Below are positions 24,597 through 32,228 of a stretch of 64,000 nucleotides of DNA, piece after piece. Under the pieces are notes generated by a model. That model made no database searches, had not been told where the DNA came from, and saw only the letters and a program-made list of their open reading frames with translations. How positions within the stretch are numbered: position 1 is the first letter of the stretch; every line of letters begins with the position of its first letter. Made by a program: the position numbers and the translations under genes. The DNA lies in the NCBI RefSeq assembly GCF_013375035.1, contig NZ_CP056032.1:2464001-2528000 (forward strand), in the 5' to 3' direction. This DNA comes from Spirosoma sp. KUDC1026. GTDB lineage: Bacteria; Bacteroidota; Bacteroidia; Cytophagales; Spirosomataceae.

Positions 24597-25286
24597 ATGA
24601 AGCCAGAGAATATTCACTGGAATGACTGGGTACGTATTCTCATTGGGGAGGTGCCCGGTAGTTATTTTATCGAGATCGTTTTCCGGATGGCGTTCATCTA
24701 TCTGCTCCTGACCATATCGATGCGGCTGATGGGAAAACGAATGGCGTCGCAGCTGAACCGAAACGAACTGGCGGCTCAGGTGTCGCTGGCGGCCACCATT
24801 GGTATGCCCATTCTGGCACCTGATCGGGGCTTACTGCCAGCGGCCGTCATTGCAATTGTCATTGTAATTATGGCCCGGCTTGTTTCGCGGCTATCCTACG
24901 AAGACCAGTCGTTCGAAGCCCTGACGCAGGACGACATCAGCAGTATGGTGTCGGATGGGGTGATGCAGATGAAAAACATGCGGGGAGCACGGGTTAGCCG
25001 GGAGCGCCTGCTGGAACAACTCCGATCGGGTGGGTTGATGCATCTGGGACAAGTGAAACGGTTATACATTGAAGCCAGTGGCAGCTTTACCATGATTAAG
25101 GCCGATGAACCCAGACCGGGCTTGTCGATTATTCCACTCTGGGACAGTGACTTCGAGTGGGAGCAGAAGCACTTGCCCGACCAGTACGTCTGCAATAACT
25201 GTGGCAATCCGGGAAATCATGGCGCTAAGCCCGATCAGCCCTGCGATAACTGCAAGGATAACAACTGGGTGAAGGCCGTTGAATAA
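24597..25286 (+). CDS. DUF421 (YetF-type) membrane protein with C-terminal zinc ribbon, copy 2
   Basis: Encodes 229 residues, the same length and plan as the preceding gene. Both begin with a W-x-D-W(Q/V)RI segment, then three membrane segments (VFRMAFIYLLLTISMRLMGK is the first) and the DUF421 domain (MVSDGVMQMKNMRGARVSRE; VKRLYIEASGSFTMI). The tail again has two CxxC pairs (CNNCGN and CDNCKD). The pair seems to have arisen by duplication and then diverged at many positions. The function is unknown; the ribbon may bind zinc or a partner in the cytoplasm. Confidence 0.85.
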   Translation: MKPENIHWNDWVRILIGEVPGSYFIEIVFRMAFIYLLLTISMRLMGKRMASQLNRNELAAQVSLAATIGMPILAPDRGLLPAAVIAIVIVIMARLVSRLSYEDQSFEALTQDDISSMVSDGVMQMKNMRGARVSRERLLEQLRSGGLMHLGQVKRLYIEASGSFTMIKADEPRPGLSIIPLWDSDFEWEQKHLPDQYVCNNCGNPGNHGAKPDQPCDNCKDNNWVKAVE

Positions 25287-25294
25287 GTGCATAC

Positions 25295-25345
25295 TATCTT
25301 ACGTGGCGAAGCTCGTTTGATAAAGGGGCTTCGCCACGTAAGATA
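25295..25345. terminator. Perfect 18-bp bidirectional hairpin
   Basis: 25295-25312 is perfectly complementary to 25328-25345 with a 15-nt loop. It fills the gap between the rightward DUF421 pair and the leftward lipoprotein gene and abuts the stop of the latter (25346). Both flanks provide short T-runs. Confidence 0.75.
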
Positions 25346-26371
25346 TTACTGATTTATCGAGTAAATGCGCTGGTCGTCACTCACCGATAATCTGTCTTGT
25401 TCATTAACAAACACTTGGAGACCGTAGTCATTTTTGACCAGATCGAAGCCTGGCAGAAGCCACTCTCCGGCGCCACTATAGATATATTTTATACCATCAA
25501 TGGTCATCCACAGGTTCTGGTCCTTATCTAAGAAAAAACCCGAAACGCTTCGTCCAGAATCGTAAGTTCCAACCGGAATTAACGATAGTTTCTGCAACGC
25601 ATGACCGTCATACTTCAGTAGGACGCCATCCCAATTACTATCTTTTAATACAATCCATACGTTCTGCTGTGCATCTTCAAACGCTCCCCAAACGGTGTTG
25701 CTGATTCCCTCTTTCGTCGCGACATAATCACTAAATTTCCAGGATACAATTAGGTCTTGATTACGCTTGTTGCGGAGCGCAAAGCTCTGATCATCGGAAC
25801 CGATCAGGAAGTTCTTGGTTATGACCCGAGTTGTTTCTTTGGCAAGCGTCTGTTTAGCCGTTTTTTGCTGGATGTCCCAGACAATTGTACCGTTGGTTGA
25901 GAGGATATAGAAGGCGTCCGGATCAACCTTCGTTAGGCCATAATAGTTACTGCCGTTGTCAATTGTTGCATACACCGACCAGCTATTGTTTTCAAAGCGA
26001 CTAAGAATTGCCTGTTTATCTTTTTGAGTAAGGCCCCAGATAGTACCTGTCTGATCGGTAAAAACAGTTGGTGGTGATTGTTCGGGCAGTTCAAGTACTG
26101 TTCCAGATCGCAGGACTGCAATTTTCCGGCTTCCATTGTAGGCATTTAACACATAGTGCGAGCCATATCTACTTAGTTGTCCGGAAAAAGGAAAGTCTGT
26201 GGCTGGCGTTAACGTAAATGGCTTTACAAGCAGTTTTTTTTGTTGAGGCCCTTTTAACACGGAGGGATCGTTAGGTGGGTAGTCTATTGGATCAATCAGA
26301 CTACTGATGTCACAGGCAGAAAAAATGCAAACGAGGCCGAGAAATACTAATAGGAAAAAGGTGTTTTTCAT
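25346..26371 (-). CDS. Lipoprotein of unknown function, probably a beta-propeller
   Basis: About 341 residues from the ATG at 26371 (MKNTFFLLVFLGLVCIFSAC), with a textbook lipobox FSAC. The mature part shows repeated strand-rich blocks such as VFTDQTGTIWGLTQKD, AFEDAQQNVWIVLKDSNWDG and FFLDKDQNLWMTIDGIKYIY. These resemble the sensor-propeller repeats (x-D-x-x-G-x-[IL]-W) of two-component regulator propellers. No catalytic motif is seen. A surface or periplasmic sensing or adhesion role is possible. It is somewhat more AT-rich than its neighbours and not part of an operon. Confidence 0.75.
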   Translation of the reverse strand: MKNTFFLLVFLGLVCIFSACDISSLIDPIDYPPNDPSVLKGPQQKKLLVKPFTLTPATDFPFSGQLSRYGSHYVLNAYNGSRKIAVLRSGTVLELPEQSPPTVFTDQTGTIWGLTQKDKQAILSRFENNSWSVYATIDNGSNYYGLTKVDPDAFYILSTNGTIVWDIQQKTAKQTLAKETTRVITKNFLIGSDDQSFALRNKRNQDLIVSWKFSDYVATKEGISNTVWGAFEDAQQNVWIVLKDSNWDGVLLKYDGHALQKLSLIPVGTYDSGRSVSGFFLDKDQNLWMTIDGIKYIYSGAGEWLLPGFDLVKNDYGLQVFVNEQDRLSVSDDQRIYSINQ

Positions 26372-26696
26372 GAGAGGTGTTTGTAGCAATAGTAAGGTGA
26401 TGACCCATTTTAGTGCGGGCTAGTTGTAAGGGCTGGTGATTAAACTAGTCAGTACCAGAACGCAGGAACAAGATTATAAAGATAAGTAGGCGTAACGCAC
26501 GAAGATCGTAACGATTAGTAAGAACAGGAACAGTCGACTAGTTTCCGCCAAAGTTGTCCGGGGCTATTTTTTACGAATCAGGTAGTAAGTTAATGAGAGA
26601 AAAAGCGCATTCGACTGGTGGACAGGGTACAAACAAAAACACTCGCTTTTCCCCCGGAAAATGAGTATTTTTGTTTATTACTAGTAACGAAAATCA
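26372..26696. other. Divergent intergenic region between lipoprotein gene and mutS
   Basis: About 325 bp without a supportable gene or RNA. It contains the promoter-like box just upstream of mutS and an AT-rich stretch from about 26440 to 26540 that could serve either direction. No long hairpin or repeat was seen. Confidence 0.5.
26666..26673 (+). promoter_or_regulatory. Candidate -7 box of mutS
   Basis: TATTTTTG fits TAnnTTTG and lies 24 bp before the GTG start. A TTTT about 15 nt upstream is a weak substitute for the -33 element. Confidence 0.45.
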
Positions 26697-29381
26697 GTGA
26701 AAATAGCCACCGCAGCGAAGCCTCAGAAGAAGCCAACCGAAACACCCCTCAACCGCCAGTATAATCAGATTAAAGCCAAATATCCCGGTGCGTTGCTGTT
26801 GTTCCGGGTTGGAGATTTTTACGAAACCTTTGGGGAGGATGCCGTGCGTGCCAGCAAGATTCTGGGAATCACGCTGACCAAACGTAACAACGGCGGCTCG
26901 AACGAAGAACTGGCTGGGTTTCCGCATCACTCGCTGGATACGCACCTGCCAAAACTCGTTCGTGCGGGTGAGCGCGTGGCCATCTGCGACCAGCTGGAGG
27001 ACCCTGCCGTAGCGAAAGGTATCGTGCGCCGGGGTGTTACCGAGCTGGTTACGCCGGGCGTATCGTTCAACGACAACGTACTCGATACCCGACGTAACAA
27101 CTACCTCGCTGCCGTGCATTTTGGCAAGGGTGGAAGCGGCAATGCAGACGACGAATTTGGTATTTCCTTCCTGGATATTTCGACGGGCGAGTTTCTGGCC
27201 TCGCAGGGCAATGCGGCTTACGTGGACAAACTGCTGCAAAGTTTCAACCCCTCAGAAGTGCTCTACTGCAAGCGCAACCGGCAGGAGTTCGGTGCGCTGT
27301 TCGGCGATAAATTCCATACGTACACCCTCGAAGACTGGGCGTTTACGTATGATTTCGGTTATAACTTTCTGAAACAGCATTTTCAGACAACGTCGCTGAA
27401 AGGGTTTGGTATCGAAGGACTACCCGACGGCATTATTGCCGCCGGTGTGATTCTGCATTACCTCAACGAAACGGAGCACAAAGACCTGCAGCACATTACG
27501 CGGGTGACGCGGCTGGAAGAAGATCGCTACGTCTGGCTTGATCGATTTACGATTCGTAACCTGGAACTGACGGCTGCCCAACAGGAGGGCGGTGTGCCGC
27601 TGATTCAGATTCTGGACCAGACTGTAACGCCTATGGGGGCCCGGCTGCTGCGCAAATGGCTTAGTCTGCCCCTGAAAGAAAAAGCCCTGATCGATGAGCG
27701 GCTGAACATGGTCGAACTGCTCACGGATCAGCACGACCAACCCGAACTGGCCGAAACGCTGGTGAACCACCTGCGGCAGATTGGTGACCTGGAACGACTG
27801 GTGTCGAAAGTGGCCGTCCGGCGGATCAACCCCCGCGAACTGCTGCAGCTTAAACGGTCGCTGCAGCACGTACTGCCTATTAAAGAGTTACTGATTACGG
27901 CGCTGAGTCAGGCTGATTCTTCGAGCCGGAATTCTGTATCCTTGAAGAAATACGCCGATCAGCTCAATCCGGTTGCCTTTCTGCTGGATCGCATTGAGGC
28001 CGAACTACGCGAAGATCCGCCCACGCTATCAAATCAGGGTGGCATCATCAAGCCGGGAATTAACCAGGAGCTGGATGAACTAACCAGTATTGCTTACTCG
28101 GGTAAGGATTATCTGGTTCAGCTGCAGGAGCGAGAAATCGAACGGACGGGCATTTCGTCGCTGAAGATTGCGTACAACAAAGTATTCGGCTACTACCTGG
28201 AGGTGACGCACGCGCACAAAAACCGCGTACCCGACGACTGGATTCGCAAACAAACGCTCGTTAACGCCGAGCGTTACGTAACACCCGAGCTGAAAGAATA
28301 CGAAGAAAAAATCCTGAACGCCGAGGAACAGATTTTCCAGATCGAATTCCGGATGTTCAACGAGCTGATCATTGCCGCTGGTGAGTACGTAGGTGCTATT
28401 CAGCAGAATGCCCGGGTACTATCGGTGCTGGACGTCCTGTCGTCGTTCGCGCAGATCGCGATCAAGAATAAGTATGTTCGGCCGCAGATTACTGAAAGTA
28501 AGGTGCTGAACATTAAAGACGGTCGCCACCCGGTTATTGAGCAGCAGTTACCACCCGGTGAGCCGTACATTCCGAACGACATTTATCTAGACGATGAAAC
28601 CCAGCAGATTGTTATTATCACTGGTCCCAACATGGCCGGTAAGTCGGCGCTGCTGCGGCAGACCGCGTTGATTGTGCTGATGGCGCAGTCGGGAAGCTTT
28701 GTGCCAGCATCATCGGCAGAGATTGGTCTGGTTGACAAAATCTTCACCCGGGTTGGTGCTTCTGATAACCTGTCGCGGGGAGAAAGTACGTTCATGGTCG
28801 AAATGACCGAAACAGCCAGTATTCTGAACAACCTAAGCGAGCGGAGTCTGGTGTTGATGGACGAAATTGGCCGGGGAACCAGTACGTACGACGGCGTATC
28901 GATTGCCTGGGCCATTACCGAATACCTGCACAACAAAACTGACTGCCGGCCGAAAACACTGTTTGCGACTCACTACCACGAACTGAACGATCTGGCTACT
29001 GACAATCCGCGCATCAAGAATTACAACGTAGCGGTGAAGGAGATGGGTAATAAGGTTATCTTTCTTCGGAAACTGAAAGAAGGTGGTTCGGAGCACAGTT
29101 TCGGGATTCACGTGGCGCAGATGGCCGGTATGCCCGCGCAGGTTGTCAACCGGGCGGGGGAGATCTTGAAGCAACTGGAGTCGTCGCACGGGCGGGAGCA
29201 GAACCGGGAGAAAATCCGGGAAGCGGCGCCTGTCCAACCTGAACTGGCCCTGAAAATATTCGAAGCCGGTGATCCAAAATCAGAATTGATCAAAGAAAAA
29301 CTGCGTAACATCGATGTAAACCGCCTGACACCAATCGAAGCTTTACTGAAATTGAACGAGTTGCTGAAACTGGCGGAGTGA
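26697..29381 (+). CDS. mutS: DNA mismatch repair protein MutS
   Basis: Encodes 894 residues from a GTG start; there is no in-frame ATG that preserves the N-terminus. The mismatch-reading segment [15 protein letters not shown] (Phe-x-Glu) lies near residue 40, followed by the connector, the clamp ([15 protein letters not shown]) and the C-terminal ATPase. The ATPase has Walker [16 protein letters not shown] near residue 643, [17 protein letters not shown] (Walker B and signature region) and [11 protein letters not shown]. It recognises base mismatches and recruits MutL. Its TGA overlaps the ATG of the next gene (TGATG at 29379-29383), indicating translational coupling to a nucleotidyltransferase, which is unusual. 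Confidence 0.97.
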   Translation: MKIATAAKPQKKPTETPLNRQYNQIKAKYPGALLLFRVGDFYETFGEDAVRASKILGITLTKRNNGGSNEELAGFPHHSLDTHLPKLVRAGERVAICDQLEDPAVAKGIVRRGVTELVTPGVSFNDNVLDTRRNNYLAAVHFGKGGSGNADDEFGISFLDISTGEFLASQGNAAYVDKLLQSFNPSEVLYCKRNRQEFGALFGDKFHTYTLEDWAFTYDFGYNFLKQHFQTTSLKGFGIEGLPDGIIAAGVILHYLNETEHKDLQHITRVTRLEEDRYVWLDRFTIRNLELTAAQQEGGVPLIQILDQTVTPMGARLLRKWLSLPLKEKALIDERLNMVELLTDQHDQPELAETLVNHLRQIGDLERLVSKVAVRRINPRELLQLKRSLQHVLPIKELLITALSQADSSSRNSVSLKKYADQLNPVAFLLDRIEAELREDPPTLSNQGGIIKPGINQELDELTSIAYSGKDYLVQLQEREIERTGISSLKIAYNKVFGYYLEVTHAHKNRVPDDWIRKQTLVNAERYVTPELKEYEEKILNAEEQIFQIEFRMFNELIIAAGEYVGAIQQNARVLSVLDVLSSFAQIAIKNKYVRPQITESKVLNIKDGRHPVIEQQLPPGEPYIPNDIYLDDETQQIVIITGPNMAGKSALLRQTALIVLMAQSGSFVPASSAEIGLVDKIFTRVGASDNLSRGESTFMVEMTETASILNNLSERSLVLMDEIGRGTSTYDGVSIAWAITEYLHNKTDCRPKTLFATHYHELNDLATDNPRIKNYNVAVKEMGNKVIFLRKLKEGGSEHSFGIHVAQMAGMPAQVVNRAGEILKQLESSHGREQNREKIREAAPVQPELALKIFEAGDPKSELIKEKLRNIDVNRLTPIEALLKLNELLKLAE

Positions 29382-29848
29382 TGACCGAAAAGCTTTCATT
29401 CGATCAGCTAGGATACCTACAGCCATATGATATTGTTTCTGCAGATTGGAACACATTTGTTGAACAATTTGGGGAATCATTTCAACGCCAGGAAATTCTG
29501 ACCAGATATAAATCTTTTTTGGACAGACTCCGCGACATAGTGCCGTTTAGGCATCGTCACTGGATTGATGGGAGCTTTGTAAGTAAAAAGATGCAGCCGA
29601 ATGACATTGATGTAATCATTTTTGTCCCTCATGTGTGCTTTGCTACAGCCAGCGGCAAACTAAAGGAGCTAAAGGAACAGTTTCGTGAATGCATAGATTG
29701 TTATTTTGTAGAAGTGTTCCCTCCTGACCATAATAGATATGAAATTGGGCGGGCAGACGAACTAGACTGGTATCATTTCCTTCACACTGATCGCCTTAAA
29801 CGGCCAAAGGGGATTCTTGAATTGTGGTTTGATTATGGAAATCAATGA
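29381..29848 (+). CDS. Nucleotidyltransferase-fold protein (DUF6932-like), possible toxin-antitoxin component
   Basis: About 155 residues from the ATG at 29381, which overlaps the mutS stop by one base. The core has the polymerase-beta-type motif HWIDGSFVSKKMQPNDIDVIIFV: a Gly-Ser followed by an Asp-x-Asp metal pair. A helical N-terminus (YKSFLDRLRDI) and a Cys/Phe-rich middle follow. The protein resembles small DUF6932 NTases. Base composition is visibly more AT-rich than mutS, suggesting acquisition. The following small gene overlaps its end by 14 bp, the arrangement of a two-gene cassette such as toxin-antitoxin. The activity is inferred from the motif only. Confidence 0.75.
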   Translation: MTEKLSFDQLGYLQPYDIVSADWNTFVEQFGESFQRQEILTRYKSFLDRLRDIVPFRHRHWIDGSFVSKKMQPNDIDVIIFVPHVCFATASGKLKELKEQFRECIDCYFVEVFPPDHNRYEIGRADELDWYHFLHTDRLKRPKGILELWFDYGNQ

Positions 29849-30044
29849 CGAGCTGGAAATCCAGATTTTTCATACGCTGGAACAGGTTAAACGGATGAAC
29901 GAAGCTATTCGCCGACATCAGAATGAAGGCGAGGAAAGTACTTTCATGGTCGAGCAGTTTGCAGAAATGAAGAGTCGACTGACGGATGAACTACGCAGTT
30001 TGTTATCACAGGCCACTGAAACTCACTGGCAGGTAGCAGCCTGA
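29835..30044 (+). CDS. Small helical protein paired with the NTase
   Basis: About 69 residues from the ATG at 29835 (MEINDELEIQIFHTLEQVKR). The sequence is rich in Glu, Lys, Arg and Leu and would form two amphipathic helices. The start lies inside the NTase ORF, so the pair is translationally coupled. I recognise no family. By analogy with other small NTase cassettes it could be the partner or antitoxin, or an inhibitor of the NTase. It could also simply be a small unrelated gene. Confidence 0.6.
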   Translation: MEINDELEIQIFHTLEQVKRMNEAIRRHQNEGEESTFMVEQFAEMKSRLTDELRSLLSQATETHWQVAA

Positions 30045-30079
30045 TCTGTTACGTAACTACTACAGTATAAGTTAACCGT

Positions 30080-30274
30080 ATGGTCAAACCGATCCATCCT
30101 CAATATATTACCGATGAACAGGGTAACCGAGTTTCGTTAGTTCTGCCTATTCAGCAATTGTTGCTATTGCTGGAAGAGCTAGATGAGCTTGAGGATATCC
30201 GTTTATACAACGAAGTCAAGGGACGTAATGAGACGACTATCTCGTTGGCAGACTACAGACAGAAACATCAATAA
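30080..30274 (+). CDS. Orphan antitoxin-like protein (Phd/RelB-like)
   Basis: Encodes 64 residues. The segment QYITDEQGNRVSLVLPIQQ followed by LLLLLEELDELEDIRLYNEVK is typical of short type II antitoxins, which bind DNA through their N-terminus and a RelE-type toxin through an acidic helix. No RelE/ParE toxin gene follows: the next gene is a Rad52-type protein 62 bp downstream. It is therefore an orphan, or its toxin was lost. The identification is from sequence style and size. Confidence 0.65.
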   Translation: MVKPIHPQYITDEQGNRVSLVLPIQQLLLLLEELDELEDIRLYNEVKGRNETTISLADYRQKHQ

Positions 30275-30336
30275 AGGAAGGCTGAACCGGGAGCTTCTCC
30301 CAAAGAATCATACAAACAACAAGTAAACAACAACTA

Positions 30337-30831
30337 ATGGAATTAAACGTATTAACTGCCCCCCTGACTACACACGAAGTTGAATGGCGGGTGCAAAGCC
30401 AGACAAAAGACGGTCAGAAGATTGTCGTAGTCCCCTACATTACGAATCGGTGCGTTATGCAGCGGTTTGATGAGCAGTTCGGCTGGGCCGGCTGGCAGAA
30501 TGAGATCAAAGAGATTGAAGGTGGTTTTCTGTGTACAATCACGGCCGTGCTGCCCGGTGGGGAAATCGTCAGAAAAACCGACGGCGCCAGTCGTACGGCA
30601 GTTGAGCCCGTAAAAGGGGGAATCAGTGATGCGATGAAACGTTGTGCCGTTCAGTTTGGGCTGGGCCGGGCGTTGTATGACTTCCCGAAAGTGCTGATCC
30701 AAACCACCGACAAGTACATTCCTGACTGGGCCAACCCGTTGCTGGACAAGATGGTCGAGAAGATCAACGCCGGCGGAATTGTTCGCGACGTTGTGGTCTT
30801 GAAACCGGAACACGCGAAAGCAACCCGATAA
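30337..30831 (+). CDS. Rad52/Rad22-type single-strand annealing protein
   Basis: Encodes 164 residues. The core VEWRVQSQTKDGQKIVVVPY, CVMQRFDEQFGWAGWQNEIK and ASRTAVEPVKGGISDAMKRCAVQFGLGRALYDFPKV (in two parts) is the Rad52/Rad22/DdrA-like domain that anneals complementary ssDNA. Its size is that of the phage Sak / DdrA type, lacking the long eukaryotic tail. It may act with host recombination proteins (recR and radA are also in this window) or be a captured phage gene. It ends at a strong hairpin terminator. Confidence 0.85.
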   Translation: MELNVLTAPLTTHEVEWRVQSQTKDGQKIVVVPYITNRCVMQRFDEQFGWAGWQNEIKEIEGGFLCTITAVLPGGEIVRKTDGASRTAVEPVKGGISDAMKRCAVQFGLGRALYDFPKVLIQTTDKYIPDWANPLLDKMVEKINAGGIVRDVVVLKPEHAKATR

Positions 30832-30840
30832 GTTTAAAAT

Positions 30841-30877
30841 AAGAACGGGCCGTCAGTTGACGGCCCGTTCTTATTTT
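30841..30877. terminator. Perfect 15-bp GC-rich bidirectional terminator
   Basis: 30841-30855 and 30858-30872 are fully complementary with GT at the tip, followed by TATTTTAT. It lies between the Rad52-type gene and the convergent acyltransferase gene, and its right flank reaches the acyltransferase stop (30876). Confidence 0.85.
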
Positions 30878-32024
30878 ATGCGGCTACGCTAGTTGTATCA
30901 GTATGGTCAATCAACACAGGCTGAGGAGTTTCCTGCTTCCGCTGGCGACGTTTGCCGAGTTGCAGGGCCGGTTTCTCAATCAGCTGATACGTAATGGTGG
31001 AAACGCAGACAGTGACTAAAACGATCAGCAGGAATTTGAGATGAAAATTTATAACGTTTGTGGTGAGATTTTCCACCGGTATGAACTCACGAGGCATAAC
31101 CTGATTCATCCAGAATAAAACGCCAAAATGGGTCAGGTAGGCGCTGTAACTTACTTTGCCGACGTATTCCGTCGCACGGTTAACTAGCAGCCAGACCGGC
31201 CGTTTAGCTAAACCGACCAGCAGCAGAATGAATCCGATGCTGCCGTAAAAATGGAGTGTATGGGGCAGTTCGAGACCAATATGGTGACCCAGTTGCTTGC
31301 TTACTACTACAAAGGCCAGTACACTCAGGGCGATTATACCCGTGTACGGCTTGATCCGGTAATCGTTGCGGACAATCAGGAAATATGCGATGATTCCACA
31401 GCCAAAAACGGGTAGTTGGAACGGCAGGTAATAATACAGGTAGTTTGCCTGTAGGCCGGGAATTGAAATGTTGATCAGCAAAGCTGTCAGACAAAATCCG
31501 AACAGGAGCGCACAACTGGTAAACAGCACTGCGCGGTTCAGGGACGTAATGCGGGTAAATAAGTAAGGCACCAGGGCGTAAAACAGCACCTCGACGCCAA
31601 CCGACCAGCCCCCCGGAATAATGCTGTTGATCCATACGGAGTTCAGCCCGTGAATCAGGAATACATTAGCCAGGATATTGGTGGTGTTACGCTCGACAAA
31701 GGTCGTAACCGATAGGTGTTGCGTATAGGCCAGCTGACATATGTAATAGATGATCGCAACGTAATAAAGTGGAGCAATCCGAACGTAGCGTCGGCGGAAG
31801 AAAGAAGTTGCCCCTGTTTCGCCGGTGTTACGCTTCTGCTGTGACAAGAAAAGCGTGAAGGCGCTCAGTACGTAAAAGAGCTGTACACCCATCGCGGCCG
31901 GGGAACCCAGGGTGTCCATCAGCGAATAAAAAGTAGTGTCGCTGAAATGATACAGATGGCAATGGAACCAGATAACACTCAGAATAGCGAGGCCGCGCAG
32001 GGCATCAATATACGCTAATTTCAT
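30876..32024 (-). CDS. Acyltransferase 3 family membrane protein
   Basis: Encodes 382 residues, nearly all membrane-embedded with about ten segments. It begins KLAYIDALRGLAILSVIWFHCHLY, which carries the Arg and catalytic His of the OafA/YrhL acyltransferase-3 family. FFRRRYVRIAPLYYVAIIYY and IIPGGWSVGVEVLFYALVPY are further family segments. Such proteins O-acetylate surface polysaccharide, peptidoglycan or lipids in the inner membrane. There is no SGNH domain at the C-terminus, only a short basic tail. The acceptor is unknown, and it is not in a polysaccharide cluster here. Confidence 0.9.
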   Translation of the reverse strand: MKLAYIDALRGLAILSVIWFHCHLYHFSDTTFYSLMDTLGSPAAMGVQLFYVLSAFTLFLSQQKRNTGETGATSFFRRRYVRIAPLYYVAIIYYICQLAYTQHLSVTTFVERNTTNILANVFLIHGLNSVWINSIIPGGWSVGVEVLFYALVPYLFTRITSLNRAVLFTSCALLFGFCLTALLINISIPGLQANYLYYYLPFQLPVFGCGIIAYFLIVRNDYRIKPYTGIIALSVLAFVVVSKQLGHHIGLELPHTLHFYGSIGFILLLVGLAKRPVWLLVNRATEYVGKVSYSAYLTHFGVLFWMNQVMPREFIPVENLTTNVINFHLKFLLIVLVTVCVSTITYQLIEKPALQLGKRRQRKQETPQPVLIDHTDTTSVAA

Positions 32025-32176
32025 TTTTTGCCAGATATAGGTGGAATAGGGGAGGTACTAACCTCTCTGGCAAATCTATAAGAAGCGATCTGTTTTATGC
32101 TATAACCAGACGTATGATTAAAGTCTTTATTTATCTAGCGGATTGTAATATGCTATAAATCAACGTTTATATATTG

Positions 32177-32216
32177 AAAAAATCTGGCTCGGTATGAAAA
32201 AAAGTTACCGAGCCAG
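32177..32216 (-). terminator. Terminator of the M28 peptidase gene
   Basis: CTGGCTCGGTA (32184-32194) pairs with TACCGAGCCAG (32206-32216) over an A-rich loop. On the minus strand the stem is followed by ATTTTTTC. It lies 12 bp after the peptidase stop. Confidence 0.8.
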
Positions 32217-32228
32217 CCTATCTTTTAA

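Noticed and set aside
30080-30831. Type II toxin-antitoxin pair formed by the antitoxin-like gene and its downstream neighbour
   Set aside because: The downstream gene is a Rad52-type annealing protein, not a RelE/ParE toxin, so the antitoxin-like gene is better described as an orphan.
29381-30831. Prophage remnant
   Set aside because: A Rad52-type protein can be phage-derived, but no integrase, structural gene, attachment-site repeat or tRNA target is seen nearby.
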